Under the pieces are notes generated by a model. It saw nothing but the letters and a program-made list of their open reading frames with translations. It was not told the origin of the DNA and searched no databases. From positions 1 to 6,364 of the forward strand of contig CAINOM010000128.1 in assembly GCA_903851455.1 (NCBI GenBank): a DNA stretch of 6,364 nt, given 5' to 3'. Position 1 is the first letter of the stretch. Every line of letters begins with the position of its first letter. Made by a program: the position numbers and the translations under genes. This document shows, piece by piece, positions 1 through 5,407 of the stretch. The stretch comes from an uncultured Bacteroidota bacterium. GTDB taxonomy: Bacteria > Bacteroidota > Bacteroidia > Chitinophagales > Chitinophagaceae.

Positions 1-110
1 ACAGGCATTCTTTTTATGACCACATAAAAATGCAGTACATAAAAAAATTAGAGCAGGAAGAGCAGGAAGAGCAGGAAGAAGAAGTAAAAAAACTACCTGT
101 TACAGAATAG
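1..110 (+). CDS. C-terminal fragment of an unidentified protein with a Glu/Gln-rich tail (partial at left edge)
   Basis: A reading frame open from the window's left edge (first full codon at 3) ends at a TAG at 108-110, giving 35 visible residues. They read RHSFYDHIKMQYIKKLEQEE, then two further Glu-Gln-Glu type units, then EVKKLPVTE. The composition, an aromatic/basic stretch followed by a highly charged, probably helical or disordered tail, looks like a real protein end rather than chance. The charged part is encoded by a 9-bp tandem repeat, so its length may vary between strains. The stop lies inside the last codons of the convergent phosphohexomutase gene, so the two genes overlap tail-to-tail by 11 bp. 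I do not recognise the family from this fragment. A chance open frame of this length is possible, since only about 110 bases are visible. Confidence 0.45.
   Translation, partial: RHSFYDHIKMQYIKKLEQEEQEEQEEEVKKLPVTE
51..77 (+). repeat. 9-bp tandem repeat, three perfect copies
   Basis: The unit gagcaggaa occurs three times without mismatch at 51-59, 60-68 and 69-77, followed by a degenerate gaagaag at 78-84. In the plus-strand frame each unit reads Glu-Gln-Glu, so copy-number change would keep the frame. This is a short in-frame minisatellite just past the phosphohexomutase stop codon. It does not form a stem and is not a terminator. Confidence 0.8.
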
Positions 111-1503
111 TTTTCTTCACGTCTTCCAGTATATCCAGTGTTTCCTCCTTGCTATTGCCCTCGGCATATACGCGCAATAAAGGCTCTGTGCCGGAAGCGC
201 GCAGCATCACCCATCCGCCATTGTCCAGGTGGTATTTTATGCCGTCTATGGTTTCTATGCGGTTGAAACCATACTTGCCAAATTTCGTGTAGCCGCCATC
301 AGCCGCTTTTTTGATGATGGCATTTTTCTTATCGTTGTCGATGGTCAGGTCGTGGCGGTCGTAAGAGAAATGGCCGACGATCGCATATACCTCTTCACAA
401 AGCTCTTTAAGGGTTTTACCGGATTTGGTCATGAACTCATAAAGTACCAGGCCGTCATAGATGCCATCGCGCTCTGGTATATGGCCCTTCACGGCTATCC
501 CGCCGCTTTCTTCCCCGCCCACCAGTACATCGTCATGCACCATTATTTCGCTGATGTATTTGAAACCGATGGCGGTTACCTCCACCTGCAGGCCATAATG
601 TTCGCACAGTTTCTTTACGCGGTCAGTCACAGAAAAGGCTATAACCACTTTACCATTCATACCCTTATACTTATGCAGGTAGTGAATAAGCAACAGAATA
701 ATATTGTGCGCGTCTACAAAATTGCCATCGCCATCATACAAGCCTATGCGGTCGGCATCGCCATCTGTCGCCAGTCCTATCTTTATCTCGGGCGTAGTAG
801 CTACTGTATGCGCCAGTTCCTTAAGGTTCTTGTCCAGTGGCTCAGGTGCCTGTCCATGAAAACCGGGATTATCATCGCAATGCAGCAATACTGCTCCCGG
901 CAGCAACCGGCGGATCACGTTTTGCCCGGCGCCAAACATCGCATCGTACGCCATTTTGAACGGAGATTTCGACAGCATTTCAAAGTCGAATTTCTCCTTC
1001 AGGTAGTTGACATACATATCTTCAAGGTTGATGTATTCCAGCAAACCTTGATCTTCCCAGTAGGTTAATGGTTGCGTGGGCACATCCACTTCATTCGGTA
1101 TCAGGGCTTCAACTGCAGCAATATCCTTAGGACTGGACGGGCCGCCATGAGCACCTTTTAGTTTATATCCGTTATAGGAAGGCGGGTTGTGAGACGCTGT
1201 TATCACCACACCCTGCTGCGCCTTCAGCATCAATACACCCATGGATATCATCGGCGTACTGATGAAACCTTTGGCGAGCAATACTTTTACGCCATTGGCA
1301 CACAGCACCTTAGTCGTGATCTCTGTAAAGAGCTGGCCGCCAAAACGGCAATCATGGCCTACCACCACAACCGGGCGAACAGACTGTTGAAGCACCCATT
1401 CAGAGAGGCCTTTGCTTACCCGGGCTACGTTATACACCGTGAAATCCTGTGCGATGATCGCTCTCCATCCGTCAGTTCCGAACTTTATTTTTTCTGTTAC
1501 CAT
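100..1503 (-). CDS. Phosphoglucomutase/phosphomannomutase family protein (alpha-D-phosphohexomutase)
   Basis: A cytoplasmic enzyme that interconverts hexose 1-phosphate and 6-phosphate through a phosphoserine, feeding sugar nucleotide, glycogen or cell-wall precursor synthesis. The 467-residue product has the complete superfamily architecture. The N-terminal substrate motif FGTDGWR is at 8-14. The active-site loop TASHNPPSYNGYK has the phosphorylated Ser at 104. The metal-binding loop DGDADR has Asp247, Asp249 and Asp251. The sugar-recognition loop GEESGG is at 330-335, and the C-terminal phosphate-binding loop RASGTEP at 435-441. All catalytic residues are present, and the length is normal for the roughly 460-470 residue single-chain members. 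The start ATG GTA ACA at 1503 sits about 50 bases downstream of a TAAATTTG -7 element; no Shine-Dalgarno is seen. It is divergent from the aldehyde dehydrogenase gene and convergent with the left-edge fragment. Whether glucose or mannose phosphate (or both) is the substrate cannot be read from the sequence, so no symbol is given. Confidence 0.96.
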   Translation of the reverse strand: MVTEKIKFGTDGWRAIIAQDFTVYNVARVSKGLSEWVLQQSVRPVVVVGHDCRFGGQLFTEITTKVLCANGVKVLLAKGFISTPMISMGVLMLKAQQGVVITASHNPPSYNGYKLKGAHGGPSSPKDIAAVEALIPNEVDVPTQPLTYWEDQGLLEYINLEDMYVNYLKEKFDFEMLSKSPFKMAYDAMFGAGQNVIRRLLPGAVLLHCDDNPGFHGQAPEPLDKNLKELAHTVATTPEIKIGLATDGDADRIGLYDGDGNFVDAHNIILLLIHYLHKYKGMNGKVVIAFSVTDRVKKLCEHYGLQVEVTAIGFKYISEIMVHDDVLVGGEESGGIAVKGHIPERDGIYDGLVLYEFMTKSGKTLKELCEEVYAIVGHFSYDRHDLTIDNDKKNAIIKKAADGGYTKFGKYGFNRIETIDGIKYHLDNGGWVMLRASGTEPLLRVYAEGNSKEETLDILEDVKKTIL

Positions 1504-1551
1504 CAGGTGCTGTTTTTATGTTTAGAGTATGGTTTGTTAATTTCTGGAAGG

Positions 1552-1559
1552 CAAATTTA
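1552..1559 (-). promoter_or_regulatory. Putative -7 element of the phosphohexomutase promoter
   Basis: Read on the minus strand this is TAAATTTG, a full match to the Bacteroidota -7 consensus TAnnTTTG. It lies 48 bases upstream of the ATG at 1503, giving an inferred leader of roughly 40 bases. No TTG-type -33 element is seen at the usual distance, so only half of the promoter is supported. Confidence 0.4.
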
Positions 1560-1568
1560 TAAAAACGT

Positions 1569-1596
1569 TTTGTACAGATAAGGTTAATTAATTTTG
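1569..1596 (+). promoter_or_regulatory. Putative promoter of the aldehyde dehydrogenase gene
   Basis: A TTTG at 1569-1572 (-33-like) and TAATTTTG at 1589-1596 (-7, matching TAnnTTTG) are separated by 16 bases, slightly shorter than the usual 17-23 spacing. Transcription would begin near 1603, leaving a leader of only about 10 bases before the ATG at 1614. That fits translation without a Shine-Dalgarno sequence. Confidence 0.5.
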
Positions 1597-1613
1597 CGGC
1601 AAATATTATCACA

Positions 1614-2987
1614 ATGGCCAGTCAATTGACGTCTATCAATCCCACTACAGGAAAAGAGATCGCGTCCTACGAAATACATGATGAGAAAAAGGTGGAGCAG
1701 GCGATGAAGCAGTCGCGCAAGACTTTTGAAGAGTGGCGGCAGTTGCCATTTGCAAAACGCGCGGTAGTGCTCAGGAACATAGCCAAAGAGATAAGGAAGG
1801 AAAAGGACAGGCTGGTAAAACTGGCAACCATGGAGATGGGTAAACCTGTTTCGCAAGGATATTACGAAGTGGAGAAATGCGCGGCTACGCTGGAGTTCTA
1901 TGCTACAAATGGCGCTAAATTCCTGGCCGATCAAATAGTAAAGACAGACGCACGAAAGAGCTATGTTTCTTATCAGCCGCTTGGTGTGGTGCTGGCTATA
2001 ATGCCATGGAATTTCCCGTATTGGCAGGTGTTTCGGGCTATGGCGCCTACGGTAATGGCCGGCAACGTAATGATACTGAAACATGCGTCTAATGTGAGCG
2101 GGTGTGCGGTGGCTATTGAGAAACTGATCTTAAAGGCAGGCGCGCCAAAGGGCTTGTTGCAGACGCTATTGATACCATCCTCTAGGGTTGAAAAACTGAT
2201 AGATGATCCGCGGATATCTGCAGTAACGCTTACCGGGAGCACGGCTGCAGGTAGTAAAGTAGCAGAAGCTGCTGGAAGAAACTTGAAGAAACAAGTGCTG
2301 GAGCTAGGCGGCAGTGATGCATATGTGATATTGGCAGATGCAGACCTGGATATTGCTGTAGAGATAGCAGTGCGGGGACGGCTGGTGAATAGCGGACAGA
2401 GTTGCATAGCAGCGAAGCGGTTTGTTGTTGTGAAAGAGGTTTATAAAGAGTTTGTAGCGCGGTATACCGAACAAATGAAAAAGGCCACTTATGGCGACCC
2501 GATGGATGAGAAGAGCCGGATCGGCCCGATGGCCCGCGTGGATCTGCGTGATCAGTTGCACGAGCAGGTGTTGAAGAGCGTAGAAAAGGGAGCTAAGATA
2601 TTGTGCGGCGGTTTTATCCCCGATATGCCGGGGGCTTTCTATCCGCCTACAGTGCTGACGAAAGTTAAGAAAGGTATGCCAGCTTATGATGAAGAGTTGT
2701 TTGGCCCGGTAGCAGCGATCATAGAAGCAAAGGATGAGCATGACGCCATACGAATAGCCAACGACAGTATTTACGGGCTTGGCGCCGGGATCATATCCAG
2801 GAACAGGGCGAAGGCTGAGAAGCTTGCTGCAGGCGAGCTGCAGGCCGGAAGTTGCTTTGTGAATGACTTTGTTCATTCCGATCCTCACCTGCCTTTTGGA
2901 GGCATGAAACAGAGCGGTTATGGTCGGGAATTGGGTAGCTTTGGGATACATGAATTTGTGAACATTAAGACCGTTTATGTGAAATAA
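1614..2987 (+). CDS. NAD(P)-dependent aldehyde dehydrogenase, succinate-semialdehyde dehydrogenase (Sad/YneI)-like
   Basis: A cytoplasmic oxidoreductase that oxidises an aldehyde to the acid through a cysteine thiohemiacetal. The 457-residue product has the full ALDH fold. The cofactor and transition-state motif PWNFP is at 131-135 with Asn133. Lys156 lies in ILKHA. The Rossmann turn LTGSTAAG surrounds Gly208. The general base Glu230 is in LELGG, the nucleophile Cys264 in GQSC, and Glu361 in EELFGPV. The C-terminal PFGGMKQSGYGRE stretch (427-439) is typical. The short N-terminus, the ILKHA (not LKPA) cofactor motif and the PLGVVLAIMPWNFPYWQVFR stretch resemble the E. coli Sad (YneI) branch, which oxidises succinate semialdehyde to succinate. 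That substrate is inferred from resemblance. No GABA transaminase, transporter or putrescine gene lies beside it, so other small aldehydes remain possible. Transcribed divergently from the phosphohexomutase. The gene is intact. Confidence 0.94.
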   Translation: MASQLTSINPTTGKEIASYEIHDEKKVEQAMKQSRKTFEEWRQLPFAKRAVVLRNIAKEIRKEKDRLVKLATMEMGKPVSQGYYEVEKCAATLEFYATNGAKFLADQIVKTDARKSYVSYQPLGVVLAIMPWNFPYWQVFRAMAPTVMAGNVMILKHASNVSGCAVAIEKLILKAGAPKGLLQTLLIPSSRVEKLIDDPRISAVTLTGSTAAGSKVAEAAGRNLKKQVLELGGSDAYVILADADLDIAVEIAVRGRLVNSGQSCIAAKRFVVVKEVYKEFVARYTEQMKKATYGDPMDEKSRIGPMARVDLRDQLHEQVLKSVEKGAKILCGGFIPDMPGAFYPPTVLTKVKKGMPAYDEELFGPVAAIIEAKDEHDAIRIANDSIYGLGAGIISRNRAKAEKLAAGELQAGSCFVNDFVHSDPHLPFGGMKQSGYGRELGSFGIHEFVNIKTVYVK

Positions 2988-3006
2988 CCGAAGTGAATAA
3001 AAAATG

Positions 3007-3014
3007 TAACTTTG
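3007..3014 (+). promoter_or_regulatory. Putative -7 element upstream of the antitoxin gene
   Basis: TAACTTTG matches TAnnTTTG exactly and lies 25 bases upstream of the ATG at 3040, a suitable distance for a short leader. The expected -33 region overlaps the end of the aldehyde dehydrogenase gene and has no clear TTG, so support comes from one element only. Confidence 0.4.
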
Positions 3015-3039
3015 GTATCGGAATGACAAACTGATATTT

Positions 3040-3219
3040 ATGACAAAAAAATTTGTGGCAACTGCGATTGAGGATCTGCCCCAGGAGTTTGACTTAGATG
3101 AATTGATCGGAAGGCTGATATTTATCGCAAAAGTGGAAGAAGGGCTTAAAGATGTCAACGAAGGACGGACGATCACCCATGAAGAAATGAAGAAAAAGAT
3201 TTCGGAATGGCGGAGATAA
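3040..3219 (+). CDS. Small antitoxin-like protein of a ParD/ParE-type toxin-antitoxin pair
   Basis: A 59-residue acidic/basic protein beginning MTKKFVATAIEDLPQEFD. It has a leucine-rich helix (DELIGRLIFIAKVEEGLKD, 20-38) and ends in a charged helix GRTITHEEMKKKISEWRR. The pattern of a 'LPxEFDLDELIxxLIFIxKVExGLxD' helix followed by 'GRTITHEE' is common in short Bacteroidota antitoxins encoded just before a ParE/RelE toxin. By family knowledge it would bind and neutralise the toxin and probably repress the operon. Here it overlaps the following toxin frame by 13 bp, the usual translational coupling for such pairs. The antitoxin frame itself is undamaged, although its toxin is broken. It has no classical DNA-binding domain that I can identify with certainty. 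The start is the first ATG after the -7-like element; no Shine-Dalgarno is seen. Confidence 0.75.
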   Translation: MTKKFVATAIEDLPQEFDLDELIGRLIFIAKVEEGLKDVNEGRTITHEEMKKKISEWRR

Positions 3220-3499
3220 CCTGGTCGTTGGCCGCACAGGTTGACATGCGGATGATCTTCGATTATATTTAGATCGACTCCGAGTATTATGCTGAAAAGA
3301 TGATCGATAAAATATACAATAGGGTATCTGTTTTGGAGACCAATATCAGAATCGGTAAAGTAGTAAAAGAGTTTAAGACGAATCGATAAGGGAGTTACCC
3401 GAGGATCCTTACAGAATTATTTACCGCGTCGAAAGTGAGTTCAAGGTTTCCGTTGTTCGAGTCTATCACAGTTCCAGGTTACTAAGAAGCTTTAAATAA
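3207..3499 (+). pseudogene. Degenerate ParE/RelE-type toxin gene (nonsense codon plus frameshift)
   Basis: The frame starts at an ATG at 3207 inside the end of the antitoxin gene and reads MAEITWSLAAQVDMRMIFDY followed by Ile. A TAG at 3270-3272 (codon 22) interrupts it. The same frame continues as IDSEYYAEKMIDKIYNRVSV and then LETNIRIGKVVKEFKTN, until a TAA at 3387. From 3386 the sequence resumes one frame over as IRELPEDPYRIIYRVESEFK, VSVVRVYHSSRLLRSFK and a TAA at 3497-3499. Joined, this is a near-complete ParE/RelE protein of about 97 residues: the DYI-DSEYYAEK helix, the IRELPEDPYRIIYRV strand pair and the C-terminal RVYHSSRLL motif are all present. The total of 293 bases is one short of a whole number of codons, which points to a single-base deletion around 3384-3386. 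The family consists of ribosome-dependent mRNA nucleases or gyrase poisons; this copy should not give an active toxin. The decay looks recent because the rest reads cleanly. A sequencing error could explain either lesion but is less likely for both. Confidence 0.88.
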
Positions 3500-3542
3500 A
3501 ATTCGCTTTTTAGAAGTAGTTTCACCTCTTAATTAATTACTA

Positions 3543-4148
3543 ATGTACTCCTACTTAGCATTAGGCGATTCTTATACGATTGGGGAGCAAGTTCCCATTC
3601 ACGATAATTTCCCCAATCAAACCGTGCAATTGCTGCGGAAGCAGCACTTTGATGTAGCCGATCCTGTGATCATTGCTACAACAGGATGGACAACTGATGA
3701 ACTGGCTGCTGCTATCCGGGAACATAATATTCATGAGACGTTTTCATTTGTAACGCTCCTTATAGGAGTGAACAACCAATATAGGGGACGCAGCCTGGAA
3801 AACTACCGGCAGGAGTTTGTGCAGCTGCTGGACCAGGCTATTGTTTTTGCAAAAGGAGTAGCTGATCATGTGTTCGTATTGTCCATACCTGATTGGGGTG
3901 CTACGCCATTTGCGGAAGGTCGTGACCGGGCTTTGGTGGCTAAGGAAATTGACGAATACAACAAGGCCTGCAAAGAGATAACCCTGGATCATAAGTGCCA
4001 CTATATTTATATTACCGATAGTACACGCGAACATGCTCCGAATGTCAAATTCCTTGCACCGGACGGACTTCACCCTTCGGCAACAGAGTATGCCGTTTGG
4101 GCGGAGCGGCTTTCCGGACTTGTTGCGGCAACGCTTAAGGGTGGATAA
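3543..4148 (+). CDS. SGNH/GDSL-family hydrolase, cytoplasmic copy of a tandem pair
   Basis: A 201-residue serine hydrolase of the SGNH (GDSL) esterase/lipase/acyl-hydrolase superfamily. Block I is ALGDSYT with nucleophile Ser10. Gly48 in TGWT fits block II. Block III is IGVNNQ, with oxyanion Asn77. Block V is DGLHPS, with Asp174 and catalytic His177. The protein begins only four residues before the first strand. An in-frame TAA at 3534-3536 rules out a longer N-terminus, so there is no signal peptide or anchor and the product should stay in the cytoplasm. It is followed after 9 bp by a paralogue that is roughly 45-50% identical by hand alignment, so the two are probably cotranscribed. No exact TAnnTTTG element was found in the short upstream gap. 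The substrate is unknown; family members cleave acyl esters of lipids, sugars or thioesters. Confidence 0.9.
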   Translation: MYSYLALGDSYTIGEQVPIHDNFPNQTVQLLRKQHFDVADPVIIATTGWTTDELAAAIREHNIHETFSFVTLLIGVNNQYRGRSLENYRQEFVQLLDQAIVFAKGVADHVFVLSIPDWGATPFAEGRDRALVAKEIDEYNKACKEITLDHKCHYIYITDSTREHAPNVKFLAPDGLHPSATEYAVWAERLSGLVAATLKGG

Positions 4149-4157
4149 ATCATTTCT

Positions 4158-4859
4158 ATGTTTAACCAAAGCATACGGTTTCCCGGTCTTTATTGGTGTA
4201 TCGCTTTGTTTTTTATCATAGCGGGTGGATATTATTTTTTCAAGCCATCGCCACATAAATTATCCTATCTCGCCCTCGGTGATTCCTATACCCTCGGCGC
4301 ACATTTAGCGTTTGATGAAAACTATCCCAAACAGGTTGTTACTTACCTTCGGGCGCACGGGCTGGATGTCGGCGATCCTGTTTTCATCGCCCATGCAGGC
4401 TGGACTTCTGGTGATCTCTGCAAGGCTGTCCGCAGAAAGAACCTTGACGACACCTTTACTTTCGTGACGCTGCTTATCGGTGCCAATAACCAGTTTCGCG
4501 GGCTGGACCATGCCAGCTACAGTATACAGTTCAGCGAGCTTCTTACCAGGGCGATATCATATGTAAATGGACATACAGCCCGGGTATTCGTCATTTCGCT
4601 TCCGGACTGGAGCGCATCTCCCTTTGTCAACGAACAAGACCGCGGGAAGATCTCTGCTGAAGTGGCCGTTTATAATGCCGCCATCAAAGAAATGACCTTA
4701 GGCAATAAATGCCAGTTCGTGGACATCTCCGGCATCCTGCGTGAGCGGGCTACTGACGGGTCCTGTTTTCTAAGTGACCATATCCATCCATCTGCCAGGG
4801 GCTACACGTTGTGGGCGGAGCGGTTGGCACCTGTTGTTGCCAATGCGTTAAAGCAATAG
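4158..4859 (+). CDS. SGNH/GDSL-family hydrolase with N-terminal membrane anchor, second copy of a tandem pair
   Basis: A 233-residue paralogue of the preceding gene. Residues about 11-28 (LYWCIALFFIIAGGYYFF) form one hydrophobic segment after a short basic N-terminus. It has no clear signal-peptidase or lipobox site, so this looks like a signal anchor placing the domain outside the inner membrane. The catalytic domain carries ALGDSYT with Ser43, AGWT with Gly81, IGANNQ with oxyanion Asn110, and SDHIHPS with Asp207 and His210, so the catalytic set is complete. Against its neighbour the domain aligns almost without gaps, sharing FVTLLIG-NNQ, the PDW motif and WAERL. The gene starts 9 bp after the upstream stop and is presumably in the same transcript. 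A periplasmic or cell-surface acyl esterase is the best guess; the substrate is unknown. Confidence 0.92.
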   Translation: MFNQSIRFPGLYWCIALFFIIAGGYYFFKPSPHKLSYLALGDSYTLGAHLAFDENYPKQVVTYLRAHGLDVGDPVFIAHAGWTSGDLCKAVRRKNLDDTFTFVTLLIGANNQFRGLDHASYSIQFSELLTRAISYVNGHTARVFVISLPDWSASPFVNEQDRGKISAEVAVYNAAIKEMTLGNKCQFVDISGILRERATDGSCFLSDHIHPSARGYTLWAERLAPVVANALKQ

Positions 4860-4920
4860 AATGCTTATTTTGGTAACATATCGGTGCATTTTTAGTTACT
4901 GACCACATAACTCCGACAAT

Positions 4921-5190
4921 ATGAATCTTGACCAACTCCGCGAATTGTGCCTTTCTTTCCCCGGTGCTACTGAAGACCTCAAATGGGGCGCTGACATCTG
5001 TTTCTCCGTAGGAGGTAAGATGTTTTGTGTAACCGGCGCATCGGGTGGGGCCAGCTTTAAGGTGACACCTGACGAGTTTGATGAAATGACGGAGCGGGAA
5101 GGCATCATCCCGGCTCACTACATGGCCAGGAACAAATGGGTAACAGTTGACGCATTCAATAAGCTGAAACTGAAAGAATGGAAGCAATAA
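4921..5190 (+). CDS. MmcQ/YjbR family protein, C-terminally truncated by an in-frame stop
   Basis: An 89-residue product with the signature of the MmcQ/YjbR family (small CyaY-like alpha/beta proteins, often labelled DNA-binding, true function unclear). The N-terminal helix and loop read LRELCLSFPGATEDLKWG (6-23). This is followed by CFSVGGKMFCV (27-37), a strand region with SFKVTPDEF, and AHYMARNKWVTVD (65-77). Family members usually have about 110-120 residues and end in a helix with a KLPKK-type motif. Here the frame stops at TAA 5188-5190 straight after KEWKQ, but the missing tail follows in the same frame. The visible chain therefore lacks its last helix. It may be unstable, or it may be a pseudogene. 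The start is the only ATG near the conserved N-terminus, 61 bp after the SGNH gene; no Shine-Dalgarno or exact -7 element is visible. Confidence 0.85.
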   Translation: MNLDQLRELCLSFPGATEDLKWGADICFSVGGKMFCVTGASGGASFKVTPDEFDEMTEREGIIPAHYMARNKWVTVDAFNKLKLKEWKQ

Positions 5191-5256
5191 ATTAGTCAAT
5201 CATACGATCTTGTGCGGGCGAAACTTCCTAAGAAAGTGCAGCAGGGCCTGAAGTAG
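5191..5256 (+). pseudogene. Detached C-terminal tail of the MmcQ/YjbR gene
   Basis: Directly after the TAA at 5188-5190, the same frame reads ISQSYDLVRAKLPKKVQQGL, then Lys and a TAG at 5254-5256. This is the expected C-terminal helix of the family (typically '..YI..SY.LV..KLPKK..'). With the stop replaced by one residue, probably Tyr (TAA from TAT or TAC), the gene would be a normal-length protein of 111 residues. A single point change or a sequencing error is the simplest explanation. Confidence 0.8.
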
Positions 5257-5385
5257 GGGAGCCCTTGATGTTCGGGCGGCCCATGGCGGCGTCAAGCCCG
5301 GAATGTGCCTGACGCGACGCAGGTTTTGATCTTTGATTTTCGTGTTTGCATGGGCTGGGGCTTTTAACTTTTAACTTAATAATGT

Positions 5386-5393
5386 TATATTTG
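5386..5393 (+). promoter_or_regulatory. Putative -7 element of the NHL-repeat protein gene
   Basis: TATATTTG is an exact match to TAnnTTTG, 14 bases upstream of the ATG at 5408, in an AT-rich stretch that contrasts with the GC-rich 5257-5340. A directly repeated ttttaac (5362-5368 and 5369-5375) occupies the -33 side, but no TTG is present there. The leader would be only about 8 bases long. Confidence 0.45.
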
Positions 5394-5407
5394 GCCAAAT
5401 ATTCTTT

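Noticed and set aside
229..1068. Long plus-strand open frame of 279 codons opposite the phosphohexomutase
   Set aside because: It is fully antisense to a gene with all catalytic motifs, its translation shows no domain and has an odd His/Gln/Tyr-rich composition, so it is a shadow of the real gene.
2304..3176. Minus-strand open frame of 290 codons opposite the dehydrogenase and antitoxin
   Set aside because: It spans two plus-strand genes and the gap between them. The translation has no recognisable domain and looks like antisense of conserved coding sequence.
3270..3389. Programmed frameshift or stop-codon readthrough in the toxin gene
   Set aside because: There is no slippery heptamer or obvious downstream stem, and two separate lesions are better explained by decay than by recoding.
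4851..4871. Possible terminator: AAGCA, 6-base loop, TGCTT, then ATTTT at the end of the second SGNH gene
   Set aside because: The stem is only 5 bp with two G-C pairs, it overlaps the stop codon, and the T run is short. It is too weak to call.
4865..4873. TATTTTG sequence upstream of the MmcQ/YjbR gene as a -7 promoter element
   Set aside because: It has one base too few between TA and TTTG to match TAnnTTTG, and no -33 element is seen.
5273..5300. Inverted repeat CGGGC / GCCCG in the GC-rich gap before the NHL gene
   Set aside because: A 5-bp stem with an 18-base loop in GC-rich DNA is expected by chance, there is no T run, and no repeat copy is seen elsewhere in the window.
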